DNA of 60,000 bases from Symsagittifera roscoffensis (taxonomy: Eukaryota; Xenacoelomorpha; Acoela; Convolutidae). Shown here one piece after another: positions 9,878-20,643 of the stretch. A program made the position numbers and the translations under genes. The notes beneath the pieces were generated by a model. It saw only the letters and a list, made by a program, of their open reading frames with translations, had not been told where the DNA came from and searched no databases. The stretch spans positions 65,319,374 through 65,379,373 of the forward strand of contig NC_087065.1 of the NCBI RefSeq assembly GCF_963678635.1. Direction: 5' to 3'. Positions within the stretch are counted from its first letter, which is position 1. Each line of letters opens with the position of its first letter.

Positions 9878-12800
9878 TACAAGCAAAAATTGAAATCTTA
9901 TACATTTTCGTAAAAACTAATTTTTTCAAACGGGAACCAAAAGAAGCTTATCAAACAGAAACTCAAAAAGCAGCAATAAACGCTGTTAAATTACCTATTG
10001 TTGGATATATATCAAAAGTGAAGTGCAACCAAATGAGCATTTTTATCTGTGGCTAGGTTGCAAAAATTTCGTTTTAAACTGAGCTCCGCGAAAAAGTAAT
10101 ATCAAGGATCTATCAAAAAGCTACAATACGTTCAACTTTCTAAAGAAGTGCTTCACATACTGCAATAACAACATATGGCTATATCAAGACTTAAAACACT
10201 TAACATAGGCGTCAGTGGCTATGACACTCGCATTTAAACTCACTATAAGCGTGGTCGCATACTCAGCTTTACTTAACAAAAACATTCGTGCAGAATTACC
10301 TTTTAATACCACTAAAGAATTATCATACAACATCTAGTGTTTAAAAGTTATGAAATAATGGATTGTCTAATCGTCTTGTCTTGGTTTCAATGTAAACGAT
10401 CACCAATCAAAAGTCAAACTTCGGTTTCATTTCGAAAAAGTTGTCACCAACAAAAAATACATAGAGACTAGGCGGAGCTACGCAACACTCACGATGCAAA
10501 ATTATTTGACAGAATTACAGCGTCAAAATGTTCAGTAAAAACAGCAAAATACTTCATTTTTTTCAAAAACAAATGCTTCGTTTCGCAGATTTACGGTACG
10601 TATCAAATAATTGCAATCAATTTCCACATAATTGCAATCAGAAAAAAAAACAAAACTCAAAAATTTGATGCCTAAGCGCGATTGGTTGCATTCTTTTTTT
10701 GCCAAAGCAAAAAAAAAGAATGCAAAACAGGAAGGTTGCAAGAAAAAACTCTGCTAAAAGCAATATGATAAAAGATAATTGTTTACATAAAGCCTGAATA
10801 AATTGAAAACTTTTTTTAACTGATTTTAACAAATGCCGTAATGTTAAGCAAAATCCCTGCTGTGGCCAAGTGCCAATAAAAAACAAGCAGCACACTAGCA
10901 AAAGCCGGGCAAAGATTTTCTGACGCGCCGAAAAAAAACTCTGGTTAAAAACAACAGATGCTCTTTGTTTTTGGGCAAGTGCGTTACCGCTACACCACGT
11001 GCGCAATTTAGCTTGTGGCTTCTGATTCCACATAAACCAACGTTTAAACTGACGCAAGTGATTCTATTTAATTATTTTTCAAGCCAAAAAAAAACAATAT
11101 TCCGATTTAACAACACGTGATAATCGCAAGCGTTGTTGCATGAAACCTATCGTTCCCTCAATCACGCAATATAGAAATTTCGAAAAACAAAAGGTGCCTA
11201 GCATACGCCGAGACCAAAAGCTACTAAGCTACGGAACAAATATATTCCCATCAAGTTCCGACCGCAGTGATATAAATGTAATAAATTCTAGAAAACTATA
11301 TATTTACCATAGTTGAGTACCTTTTGGGAGTTTCATTGATATTTGAAGTAGAAAATGGAAATGCTTTTATTTTAAGAGCTAATATATGCTTACGGAGAGA
11401 AAATTTTTTTTCGATATAGAAAACCCAACTGAACCTTCATCATGTATTCTAAGCATCTTTGACCAAACCATGGAACAAAATGAATTGTCAAAATTGGAAA
11501 ACACCCAAGGACATAGTTTTGCTTTCTTTCTGTAAAAATAACGTTTGAACACAGAAGCGAAGCTGCGCTTCCCAAACAAAGCAAAAAAGCTAAGAAATAT
11601 CTTTAAAAGGAAATCCTGAAATTTGAAAAACAACTGAATTTTACGGGAAGTGAACCTCAGTCCTCGGACATTCATGATTTCCAGTTGACTGCCCAACAAA
11701 TTTGTGCCACTGACGCTTATACAACCCTACAAGCGGCAAAATGGAGCTTCAAAATGCACAAATTTTGCACGCAAGAATTTCAAATATAATGAACTTAAGG
11801 ACAACACAATAACTTTGCAAGCAACAGCTTGGAAAGTATAAAGTCAAATTGTGTAAGCAAGCATTTCGAAATTTTCGCCAAAAATAATTGGAAATTTTCT
11901 TTTAAAAAAAAACGTTTTTATTATTCTAGCTGTATGAATCAAACATCTTTCTTCGGTTCACCTGATGAAAGAAAACTGCATCAACTCTGTTAACTTGTAC
12001 TATCAAAAAGCAAAACTATTAATTAGCCAATTCAACCTCCTGCATTAAAATGCCACCAAAGTAGCGCTAGTATTTGCAACTTAGGTTGGAAAATATGGAA
12101 AAAGTAACCTTGTACTATCACACTTCATTCCGCTGTGTACATAAAAGAAACTAGAAAAAATTAACGTTATCCTGAACCCGAAATGATCAGTATAATTCAG
12201 TCGAAACTGCCATGTTATGTCGTTAAGACTAATGCAAAAATTCCTAATTGATGAATTGGTTGTGTATCCAACAATTTATAACCCTCGACTTTGAGCTGTC
12301 CACTTAAACCAAGAAAATGACCGCTAGTTCTAGTCATGTTGAAGTTTCCGCACATAAATAAACATGGTCGATAACTAGGACTTCAAGGTAACCAGATTTA
12401 AAAAAAAAACAGCTTTTTCTCGTAATTTTTTTTTGCATTTTTTGTCGGTCAGTTGACGATTCGAAGGTACTTAATAAATATCATTCAACTATAGGACGGT
12501 AATTTGTTGTACCTACTTTTGCGTAGAACAAAATTTAAGATAACACAACCGAATACAAAGTTCCTCCCATGTCGTCGAATCAAAAATGTTTATCTACAAT
12601 TTGATGATTCATTTATCATGAACAGAGACTTATATTGAAAATTTTTCAAGTTTGAAACTACCTCCCAGATGAATACAGAAAAGCGCATTGCATATTTTAG
12701 GTCAATATATGTCATTGCCAGTAGATCAGAACTATCAATCAAAAGTTCTACATAGAGAATTAAGTATTCAGAAACATTCAGCGAGGAGAAAGCAAGTCAT

Positions 12801-13237
12801 TAAACTGAAAAAAGGTCTATATTCCGATGTGATAACACTTGTTAATCTCAAGCGTAACCCAAAAAAGTTACAAGTACCTGAAACAAATCGAAGTAAAGTT
12901 TGTATGAAAGACGAATTGTATACAAGTCGACTTAAATTTTCGTTTGCTCAGCATTTAAAGTAAACATGCTTGAATCTTCTTTTGATTAGCATGGGAAAAT
13001 TTTATGGGAAGATTAATATGGGAAAGAGGTCAAATAGAGTATATCATTCGGCCTCGTTTTACGTTTCGATGCGGTATCTGACATAGCGTTAAGAACCACT
13101 GTCGGCAAAACCTGCCCAAAAATGAAAATTATACCGAGAGACGAGCCTTATCCTGTAATAAGGAAATCTGACATCTGTTAAAACTAATTTGCCAAAATAA
13201 TATTCAAACATTTAAAAATCACACACATCAATGTAAA

Positions 13238-13621
13238 TTATTTCAGTGAACTCGAGTTTGATAGGTTTTTGAGCTGTTCAGTTTTCAATTCACAGGCTTC
13301 CTTTGCCAAATCAAGTTTCATAGTATTAATGTAGACCGATCCTCCGTGTGGATAGGTTGAACTGTTTTTCTGCAGATAACTCAACTCTCCTGCAACTATG
13401 CTCTGAAACGACTTGATCGCAGACGAAAATCTTGCCAGACTTGCACGACATTCCGATTGATTTGAGGAAAAAACTGGATCTGGTCCTTCATTATTTTGGT
13501 TCAAAATTTGAACTATGTTACTTGTTTCTTGCGCTATTAACACAATTTGTTCGTCTGCTTTGTCTAGACTTTGCAGTCGCTCTTTCAAAGTTACATTTCC
13601 TGGTTCAAGATTATTGGACAT
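13238..13621 (-). CDS. MED11: Probable Mediator complex subunit 11
   Basis: 127 codons, one exon. Human MED11 is 117 residues. The N-terminal region (ERLQSLDKADEQI, then AQETSNIVQIL) matches the ERLxxLExxExxI helix of MED11, and the C-terminal YLQKNSSTYPHGGSVY corresponds to the conserved YLTQV-x4-PHEGSSY segment. Known role of the family: with MED22 and MED17 in the Mediator head, contacting TFIIH and RNA polymerase II, in the nucleus. This is the only intact copy of three in the array. An AG acceptor with a T-rich tract lies 14 nt before the ATG. It follows USP5 on the same strand, 727 bp beyond the USP5 stop. The assignment rests on remembered family motifs and is less certain than that of USP5; another short helical Mediator-like protein is possible. 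Confidence 0.6.
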   Translation of the reverse strand: MSNNLEPGNVTLKERLQSLDKADEQIVLIAQETSNIVQILNQNNEGPDPVFSSNQSECRASLARFSSAIKSFQSIVAGELSYLQKNSSTYPHGGSVYINTMKLDLAKEACELKTEQLKNLSNSSSLK

Positions 13622-13635
13622 AGCTCATTTAGCAA

Positions 13636-13648
13636 CTGAAAAAGAAAA
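13636..13648 (-). other. Splice or trans-splice acceptor before MED11
   Basis: Minus strand reads TTTTCTTTTTCAG with the cut 14 nt before the MED11 ATG. It could end a leader intron or serve as a spliced-leader addition site. The corresponding site in broken copy A (TTTTTTCAG) is retained. Confidence 0.5.
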
Positions 13649-13900
13649 TATAGCCAACCGTCTATTGAAAAAGAGTCAATGAACGCAATGACACAAAAAC
13701 TGCTTTCGAGCTTCAGGGGAAAAAAGATGACCTCAAGCACTTTGAATTGATGAAAAATTCACGATGAACACTTTTTTGATAAAAAAATTAACCCAATCTG
13801 TGAAAACTTGATCAGTAGAGAAATTTTTATCCCGCTGGGAAATATAAAAACTATCCAAACTAGAAGTCGATCACTTTTTTTATGACATTACTTTTGCTGA

Positions 13901-14301
13901 TCGTTATTTGAGTTTTAAATTGACGCCATAGCTTTTGAATCTTCGTCAGACAGTGTCGGCCAGTCACAATTGTCTAACGCAAAACAGTACAGCGGGTTTC
14001 TTAATGTTTCTACTCAAGATGATCAGATTATGAATTCCGTTGCCAAAAATTTTTGAAACTTTCAAATTAAAATTTAATCGAAGGAGCTTTATCATCTGAT
14101 TCGAGAGATAATAAACGATGTTAAGCTGTGACTGAACTGGCCAGCCATAATTTTGCCAGAATACGCAAAAACGGACGATTCAATTTTCAATTTGCTTCAA
14201 CATTTATAACAAAACAATATAATTAGAGCTATTTTACACAATTAGAAAATAAAAGTCATATTCCATAATGCGGCCCAAGTTCTTGCCTTCATCGTCCGAA
14301 T
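13901..14301. other. USP5-MED11 intergenic sequence
   Basis: Single-copy sequence between the end of array unit C and the USP5 polyadenylation signal. No open frame or repeat recognised. Confidence 0.6.
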
Positions 14302-14307
14302 TTTATT
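14302..14307 (-). terminator. Polyadenylation signal of USP5
   Basis: AATAAA on the minus strand, about 42 nt after the USP5 stop codon, in an AATAATAATAAA context. This implies a short 3' UTR. Confidence 0.55.
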
Positions 14308-14348
14308 ATTATTTTTTCAATCAAAAAACGTAGCTTATCAAAACTTCG

Positions 14349-16562
14349 CTACATTCTCTCATATACATAAATGTATCCCAAGTCTTTTGGCAATTTCGAA
14401 CTGACTGCAACCTTTTCATCGTTGAACAGAATCCATTTATCATTTATCTTCACATGAGCCACATAATGTCCACAAGATGCTGAAGGACCAATATGACTGA
14501 TAAAAGACAGCAACTTGTACTTCGATGAGCCCATGTCTATCTGATCACACTCATTATTCGTTCCAGTGGCACCCTGATTCGCAGGAAGTTCGGCCTCTGT
14601 CGGAGCCTCTGGTGTCATACTTTCCTCGAGATGACTGAAAATCCAATCGATAGCTCTTTCAACATTTCCATCTGTATTCTTCAAAGCATTAATAGCTTGT
14701 ACTCGCTCAAAGCCCATTGACATTACAATGGCAATCGACTCCTCCGATAGCGCAGGCGTTGGGCTGTTGTTTGAGGCCGCAGATTCAGACCCACCGTTTG
14801 GGTCAAAAGGTAAATTAAGGTCAGCGTCATCCAGGTGCTCCATCACCCAATTTGACGCAGCTTCGATGCCCGAGTTATTAGTGTGGAAACAAGCCCTTTT
14901 GCATGCTTCACTCGTGAACCCCATACTCATCAACGTAGAAACTATTTCCTCGTTAAACACAAAACTAGACTGTGTTTGAGATGCAGTCGGCATAAGAGTT
15001 TCATGTTCAGGCCTAGGCAGCGCCCTGATAACTGAAAGGTCAATATTTTCAGGCATGTCGATTGATACTTCCAACTTTGCCGGTCGCCAATCTTCCGTTA
15101 TAGTGAACCTTCTTATATGTATGAACAGGTACTTTGGGAAGGACAAAATCGAAGTATATTTGTGACCTTCGACTAATTGATTATTTGCAGCTGCACTTCG
15201 AAAATTTTCAACGACTTGCTTCTCTATAAACGTAGTTAGCAGTTCCGAGAAAGGCACTTTTGGTATTACAATTTCTGATACGTCAGGCTCTTTGCCTTCG
15301 CTTTTGTATTTTTCTTTCAGCTCCGCAAAAGCGTTTACTTCGTCATTGTTTATAGTTTTATCCATTGGCACAAAAAGTGATAACATGTTGTCTTTTCTTT
15401 TGTCGTATCTAGCCGCTTGTGTCACCGAACATACTATTTTTTCTTGAATTGAGAACTGAAAATCTTTCGTAAAATCTTCTCCAAAGATTCTCGAAGTCTT
15501 CTCAACAAGGGAAAACAGATGGAGGATAAACTCTTGCACATCTTGCTGATTTCCGGTACTAAACTCTCTGTGATTCTTGCCTACACACCTTTTGAAAGAG
15601 GCCGGTGAAATGCCTTCCATATGCTTTTCAACCATTTCTGGCGTCGAATATTTCTCAGATAACATGCCTGTAAAAAGTTTCGCCATTTGGAAACTCAGAT
15701 TATTGTGAATTTCATCTGAAGTCGGATCAATGGTGGAAACCAAGCTAGCGAATGCAGCTAAATATTTAGCAGCTACATCTGGAATATGATACAAGGCTTG
15801 CATCACTGAAGCAACATAACAAGTGTTTCCGAGATTGCGCAGTCCAACATAACCTGTTCCGTACATTCGTTCCAAGTTAGAACCCTCCTCGGTCAGAAGT
15901 TTCCATTCGTAGCTCTGATTCAGTTCAATTTCCATTTCTGCCATTGTTTTGTCAGTTTTAACCATATTTTCAATATTAATTCCGAAATGCGCCAAATGCT
16001 CTTTCAGTTTTGGGTCTTCAACCATGTCGTCTTCAGTATATGAGAACACGTCTGCTCTTCCGTCTGCTGTGATAGTTCCCAATTTCACTGCTAAAGGGTA
16101 CCCCGTCTCCCGGTAGTAATCCACGGCGTGGTTATTTCCACCGGACCCATCGAAGAATTTCCTTCCGCACAAAATAGCCCCATCTGAGAGGTTGACCCAC
16201 AAATTCGTAGTTAAATCACATCTCTCGCACTTCCAACCCGAGGGGGGTACCTTGCGTCCGTTGTCCAGTTGGACCAGCTCAACCGTAGTCTCTCTTCGTT
16301 TCTCGCCGTCCCATTCCAGAGGTAAACTGGACGCCCTGGGTGAATGAGCATCGATAACGTGCCTCACATTCTGTCTCACAATTTCAGGAAGCTCATTTGA
16401 GTCCACTTGCAGAAATTTCTGTTCTGGCGCCAGGTACACTCTGTAGCTGTCTTCGAAATCGAATTGAGTCTCAGGTCCAGCAGAGAATCCGCCCTCGACT
16501 CCAATCGCCAATTTGGTCGGCTGGTGTTCAGCAGCATCGTCAGCATTACTTGTTTTTGCTGT
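14349..16562 (-). CDS. USP5: USP5 (isopeptidase T), last coding exon
   Basis: Thiol deubiquitinase that disassembles unanchored polyubiquitin chains; cytosolic and nuclear. Numbering from the Leu of LAIGVEGG (16511), the UBP zinc finger has C95, C98, C115 and H128, the exact spacing of human USP5. The catalytic Cys box GLRNLGNTCY has C231, 103 residues after the zinc His as in human; QQDVQEF follows at 322. Two UBA domains (about 518-562 and 588-629, each with MGF) sit inside the catalytic fold. The His box is GHYVAHV (H682) with ND at 697-698, and the end is DLGYIYVYERM. All key residues are present. Most animal USP5 genes are split by many introns, whereas here this 2.2-kb stretch is uninterrupted. 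The acceptor is uncertain: only the AG before 16562 (TTAAG) keeps phase with the upstream exon; the better T-rich acceptor (TTTTTTTAG before 16572) would shift the frame. Confidence 0.95.
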   Translation of the reverse strand, partial: TAKTSNADDAAEHQPTKLAIGVEGGFSAGPETQFDFEDSYRVYLAPEQKFLQVDSNELPEIVRQNVRHVIDAHSPRASSLPLEWDGEKRRETTVELVQLDNGRKVPPSGWKCERCDLTTNLWVNLSDGAILCGRKFFDGSGGNNHAVDYYRETGYPLAVKLGTITADGRADVFSYTEDDMVEDPKLKEHLAHFGINIENMVKTDKTMAEMEIELNQSYEWKLLTEEGSNLERMYGTGYVGLRNLGNTCYVASVMQALYHIPDVAAKYLAAFASLVSTIDPTSDEIHNNLSFQMAKLFTGMLSEKYSTPEMVEKHMEGISPASFKRCVGKNHREFSTGNQQDVQEFILHLFSLVEKTSRIFGEDFTKDFQFSIQEKIVCSVTQAARYDKRKDNMLSLFVPMDKTINNDEVNAFAELKEKYKSEGKEPDVSEIVIPKVPFSELLTTFIEKQVVENFRSAAANNQLVEGHKYTSILSFPKYLFIHIRRFTITEDWRPAKLEVSIDMPENIDLSVIRALPRPEHETLMPTASQTQSSFVFNEEIVSTLMSMGFTSEACKRACFHTNNSGIEAASNWVMEHLDDADLNLPFDPNGGSESAASNNSPTPALSEESIAIVMSMGFERVQAINALKNTDGNVERAIDWIFSHLEESMTPEAPTEAELPANQGATGTNNECDQIDMGSSKYKLLSFISHIGPSASCGHYVAHVKINDKWILFNDEKVAVSSKLPKDLGYIYVYERM

Positions 16563-16850
16563 CTTAATCCTCCTAAAAAAAGAACAACCTTTATAAAGCG
16601 AAATCTTCTTTTGTGGAAAACTGATTAAATTAGATTAAAATCAAAACTGTCAATCTAAGGATCAAATTGAGTAATCATTGAACTAGCGTGTAACGCACCT
16701 CCGGTGCTTCGAATTTTTAACAACTAATAACAAACTGCATATATTGGAAATTAAATCTTCATCCTTTGTGTACTCTGACATCACATAATTACAGAGTTCG
16801 TTATTTCAAATTTTGTATTCAAGTTTTTTAAATCAACTTTTGTCACAGAG

Positions 16851-16867
16851 GCGAAGCGGAGCTTCGC
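16851..16867. repeat. Perfect GC-rich hairpin
   Basis: GCGAAGC-GGA-GCTTCGC: a 7-bp stem with a 3-nt loop in AT-rich intron sequence. Related phrases occur at the start of each MED11-array unit (GGCGGAGCTACGCAA, position 13 and homologues) and at 1088 (GAAGCGAAGCTGCGCTTC). Confidence 0.8.
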
Positions 16868-17109
16868 AATCTTGCGATTCAACACAATCATAAAAAAACA
16901 GTAGTCGAAAAAAAACCAGGTGAACCAAAATTTGAGAAAACTAGGTGAACTCAAATTTTTGTAGAACTCGAGGAAGGACAGCTAGGGCCCAGCTAAAGCA
17001 TAGGGCCCAGCATTGTTATACTGATGCGGGACCAAATGCGTAATTTCAAAAACTAGACTTTGCCCACAACCTTAGTTGTTTCTCTAAAATTAGAGAGAAC
17101 AGTGTAAAT

Positions 17110-18060
17110 AATTAAGATTTTGGAATGTTCCCAAAGTCATGACCTTTCTCGTACAAAAAAGTAAAAAGTAACCGCTTCTGCAGTGAATAATCGCGCAACC
17201 GTTTTTTGGATTGAATTTTTAACCTCAGATTTGATAGGGTAGTGTAGTGTTTAAGAAAATTCAAAGTTTCTAAAAAACGGTCAAAGTTCAAAAACTTGAC
17301 TTTCCTAAATTCGTTACTTTTTTTGCGAAAAGCAGGTCGTCGCTGGTAAAGTATAGAAGATTCCCTAAATCGGATTCCTCGATTGAACACTTAACATGAG
17401 ATTTGGCACGGTGATATTCGAGTCACAAACTCCACAAAACAAATTGGTTGTAGCAAATTACAAAGGTAAGCTTCCAACAACCTGTTCTGTCGATCAAACC
17501 TATGATATTAGATTTGGCAGTATAGTTATCGAGAAAAGTCCAGAAAAAAAGGTCAACAAATCAGATAGTTGACATTTTCGAGAATCATAGATTTTTGTGT
17601 ATAAAACTTTGCGCGTAGCCGCTTATGTAGAAGAGATTCACCCAACGTGTTATTTAGATTGAACCCAAAAACCCAGGTTTGGCAGGGTAGTACTCCCGAA
17701 AAGTTTCAAAAAACGGTCAAAAATCAAAAAATTGACTTTTCCGAGAAGGATGACTTTTTGTGAAAAACTTAGTAGAAGCCTCTAACGCAGGGGAGCTTCT
17801 CACTACCCATTGTATCCATTGAACCCACAAACTCTTGTTTGGGAGGTTGGTTTTCGAGAAAAGTCAACAAGTCTCCAAAAATGTTCAAAAATATCACTCT
17901 TTCAATGTTTTTTGTAAAAGAAAAAGTTTGGGCGTAGAAGCTTATGGAGGAAAGTTTTCCAAATCTGATCTCTTCGTTGAAACACAAAATCTCCGATTTG
18001 GTAGGTTAATTTTTGAGAAAACAAACAAAAAAACCAAATATATTGGTCAAATATTTCCCC
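17110..18060. repeat. Degenerate ~160-bp tandem satellite in USP5 intron
   Basis: At least six diverged units. Each has, in order, TTGACTTTTCC-like, a T-run with GTAAAA, GCGTAG-x-GCTTATG, a GATTGAACCC-like phrase, a TTTGG-x-AGGGTAGT-like phrase and CGAGAAAAGTC. The GATTGAAC/TTTGGCAG node appears near 17215-17240, 17381-17404, 17495-17517, 17659-17682, 17818-17840 and 17980-18000. A further relic lies at 24990-25145 in the other USP5 intron. Confidence 0.75.
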
Positions 18061-18608
18061 GACCGACCTTTCAAAGACTGTAGACAAAGGCGTAAAGCAA
18101 AAAGAGACCAGGTGATTATGCAGGAACACAAGGGTGTAGGCGGTATTTTTATGGATACCCTTTTTTTGAAAATCCATAGAAAGGTTTTTGAGAAAAAAAA
18201 AACTTTTTTTTTTTGCGAAGTGCTACAATTTTCCGAAGCGTAAAAAAAACCAATCCCATACATTTTCATAAAACCTGTTTTTTTTTCAAACAGGAATTCT
18301 ACGCAAACATGCCACTCAAGGCATTTGAAATTCCAATTAGCAAATGGACAAACTTACGAAGCGGAAACAAGGCCGAGCAGACACCAGTTAAGCCGAAAAA
18401 AAAACTTATTAAAAAAAACTTTCATAGGCTTCAAGTACCCCTGAAACTATCCTGTAGTGACTAGTACCCTCCCAAAAACAAATATGAATTTTTATGAAAA
18501 TGAGCAAGTAAAATTTGAATTTTTATGAAAATGAGCATGTCAGCATTGATATCAGCAAGAGATTCAACTGATTTTGTTAAACTAGTTGTTAACTAGAAAA
18601 AAGTCTAC

Positions 18609-18644
18609 ATTCCGATTTGATAACGCTTGCTAATCGCAAGCGTA
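18609..18644. repeat. Dispersed hairpin motif (ATTCCGAT...GCAAGCGT)
   Basis: ATTCCGATTTGATA is followed by ACGCTTGC-TAATC-GCAAGCGT, an 8-bp perfect stem with a 5-nt loop. The same motif occurs at 21383 in the duplicate. Diverged forms occur at 631, 2355, 7013, 11098 and 12819, in the otherwise unrelated MED11 array. Confidence 0.8.
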
Positions 18645-19496
18645 CAAATATATTGAGCTGAGTCATTTGCAATTTTTTTCTTTCGAAACAAAATCGCAAG
18701 CGTAAAAAACCATAAACCGTAAAAGTTTTTAAAATCAAAGTCCTTTGAAAAATATATAAAAATTAAGAAACGTCACATCTCGTAAACTAAATGCAATTGA
18801 GCAGTGGCATTTAGACATAAGATTGGCAACTCCTGAGAGTACTCCAACAGTACATGTTTTTACTTTATCCCCTCATATTTTTAGGTTTTAGTTTATCCGG
18901 GACATGTTTTTAGTTTATTCCCTCTTTCAAATAATTCTAACAGCTGATGCTTATTTCTGCTAATATTCATTTGATATTGGATATTTTCATTTGATAAATT
19001 TCATTTGAAAATGTGCTCGCATGATCATCTTTACTTAACAAAAACGTTCGTGCACAGTTACCTTTTTATTAATTTTCATTTAATTAATTTTAATTTTTTC
19101 TATAAGCTTTTGACTACCAGCCAAATTTACCAAGACTTTAATCCCTAAATATCATAATTGCGCTCGTAAATAGAAGCTTAATTTCGCGCGCTAAATTTTT
19201 CAGAACAGTAAAACATTCAGACCAATTTTTGACAGCCAGATATTTTTGAATTTTTTCAGTGCAGCTCGAATCAATAGTAAAAGTACTTTGATAGGATATA
19301 TCACTCGACCCCTTCAGACGTGTCTTTGAGGTATCTTGCTTCATGCGAAAAAAAACAGACGACATTTGCCGATCGGAATCATCAGTTTCAAGAAAAGAAT
19401 AACATTGAGGGTATTGTTATTAGGAGGAATCATCTTGCGGTGCGCCTTAAATCATCGTGTATAGATTTTTCAGGCAAACAAGCAACGCCAGTCAAA

Positions 19497-20179
19497 ATGG
19501 GGCAAAAGCGCCCCATTGTGTCAACGTCGTCATCTACGTCGCCGGAGGATAATCGACCCCTAAGGTCGTCTAATCCGAGATCTCGGATTACTGCCAAAAC
19601 AGTATCGGTTCCTGTTCGTCCTCAGCCTCCTCTACTGTTGTCATCCTCCACCCCTGTGCGGACAAAATCCTCTGTGACCAAGTCGGCGGAAAGCTGGTGT
19701 CGGATGCTCCTGGCATACAGTCTATTCCTCGAGATGCTACGGCGGTGGTGGATCTTACGGCCTCTTCCTCTACGTCTGGAAATTTCCTCCCGGAAGTGCC
19801 TATCAGTGTGAAGTCGAACGTATCTTCTCTTGCCAAATCTGTGATCATCTCTTGCGCGGATTTGATTCCTATCTCGTCGGATGATGAATCGTCAGTCCCG
19901 CAATTATAAGATTGTTCTAAAGGCTCAAATTTGGCTGTCTCCAACCCTCCCAACCGCGATGTGTCAGGATTTACTTCGGATCTTGATGGAAATATCTCCT
20001 CAGCGTCCAATTCGTCACGCACTTCCTCTCGCCAAAAGAAGCAAACTTCTTTTTATGGTAGCCCAATTCGTCACTCCGTGAATCTAATTAATTTACCTAT
20101 CCCATCCAGTTCGACTCAGGCATCTCCGGATAGAAGGGTCCGCTTTGCCAAGGACAAACAAGAAAAATCTCTTCAGTAG
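19497..20179 (+). pseudogene. LTR-retroelement reading frame remnant, copy 1
   Basis: A GC-richer, Ser/Pro/Arg-rich frame begins MGQKRPIV, shifts frame near 19690 (continuing as KLVSDAPGIQSIP), has one TAA at about 19907, then continues to DRRVRFAKDKQEKSLQ and a stop. The tail (SSRQKKQTSFYGSP) resembles the basic end of a Ty3-type Pol, and a purine tract plus a TG-starting LTR follow about 290 bp later, so this is probably the 3' end of a decayed Ty3-like element. The strand is chosen from the purine-tract/LTR order; an opposite-strand frame (19588-20022) is open but does not fit that order. Confidence 0.5.
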
Positions 20180-20457
20180 GAACATCCTCGGGTTTGTTCT
20201 CCAAACAAGGCCGGAAGCTTTACTAGGAAGTTTACTAGATTTCCTACTGTCAACTCGTTGTCGGATAACCCGCTGCGACGGAATGAAAATTAAACTCTGC
20301 TGTTCTTCTGTCGGTCATATTCGTTAGATTTAAACTCTTTGCTAAAACTCTTAGATCTGTACTCACTCAATCGTTGAGTCCTTTCAGTCTTTTCAAGTTA
20401 TTTTGTATTTAGTGCAGTTACATTTGAAAAATTCATATGTTCCATTTGAACTTTCCC

Positions 20458-20643
20458 TAGAGGGGGAAATGTGGTGCGGTGTTGTTTAATGTGTAGTACT
20501 GTATTATTCATTGTTACTTATGACGTCATTCTAATCTAAGCCGTTATTCTAATGTTGGTTATCAAGGTCGCTATCGACCTGTCAAACCTCGGTTCATTTA
20601 TAAGCAAGCATGATTTGTTAAAGTACTTATTTTATTTATTTAT
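20458..20643 (+). mobile_element. Polypurine tract and truncated LTR, copy 1
   Basis: AGAGGGGGAAA runs directly into TGTGGTGCGG at 20470, the usual arrangement of a polypurine tract followed by a 3' LTR. The LTR contains TGACGTCA (CRE-type site) and TTTATAAGC (TATA-like), then stops in a TA microsatellite without a recognisable CA end. Confidence 0.55.

Larger units (their letters stand above)
6387..10459. repeat. Tandem unit B, internally deleted
   Basis: Colinear with unit A but missing the equivalents of about A 1590-2635 and A 3050-5000. It gains about 590 bp at 9285-9877. It carries a truncated MED11 (8099-8384) and an open frame at 8649-8990 shared with A. Confidence 0.9.
10460..13900. 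repeat. Tandem unit C, adjacent to USP5, with intact MED11
   Basis: Colinear with A 1-4550 without the A-specific insertion. Similarity stops at about 13900, corresponding to A 4550, and USP5 3'-flanking sequence follows. Because C holds the only intact MED11 and abuts USP5, it is probably the original locus and A/B are derived copies (inference). Confidence 0.85.

Noticed and set aside
11379-11699. Minus-strand 106-codon frame conserved in all three units (MLGSQLEIMNV...)
   Set aside because: Its start overlaps the tRNA-like box pair, it is Phe/Lys-rich like translated AT-rich DNA, and it is interrupted or altered in unit A by homopolymer changes; preservation is explained by recent duplication.
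19588-20022. Minus-strand 144-codon frame (MRDELDAEEIFPSRSE...) and its duplicate at 22362-22796
   Set aside because: It is antisense to a plus-strand frame placed correctly before a polypurine tract and LTR; the acidic composition mirrors the Ser/Pro/Arg-rich sense frame.
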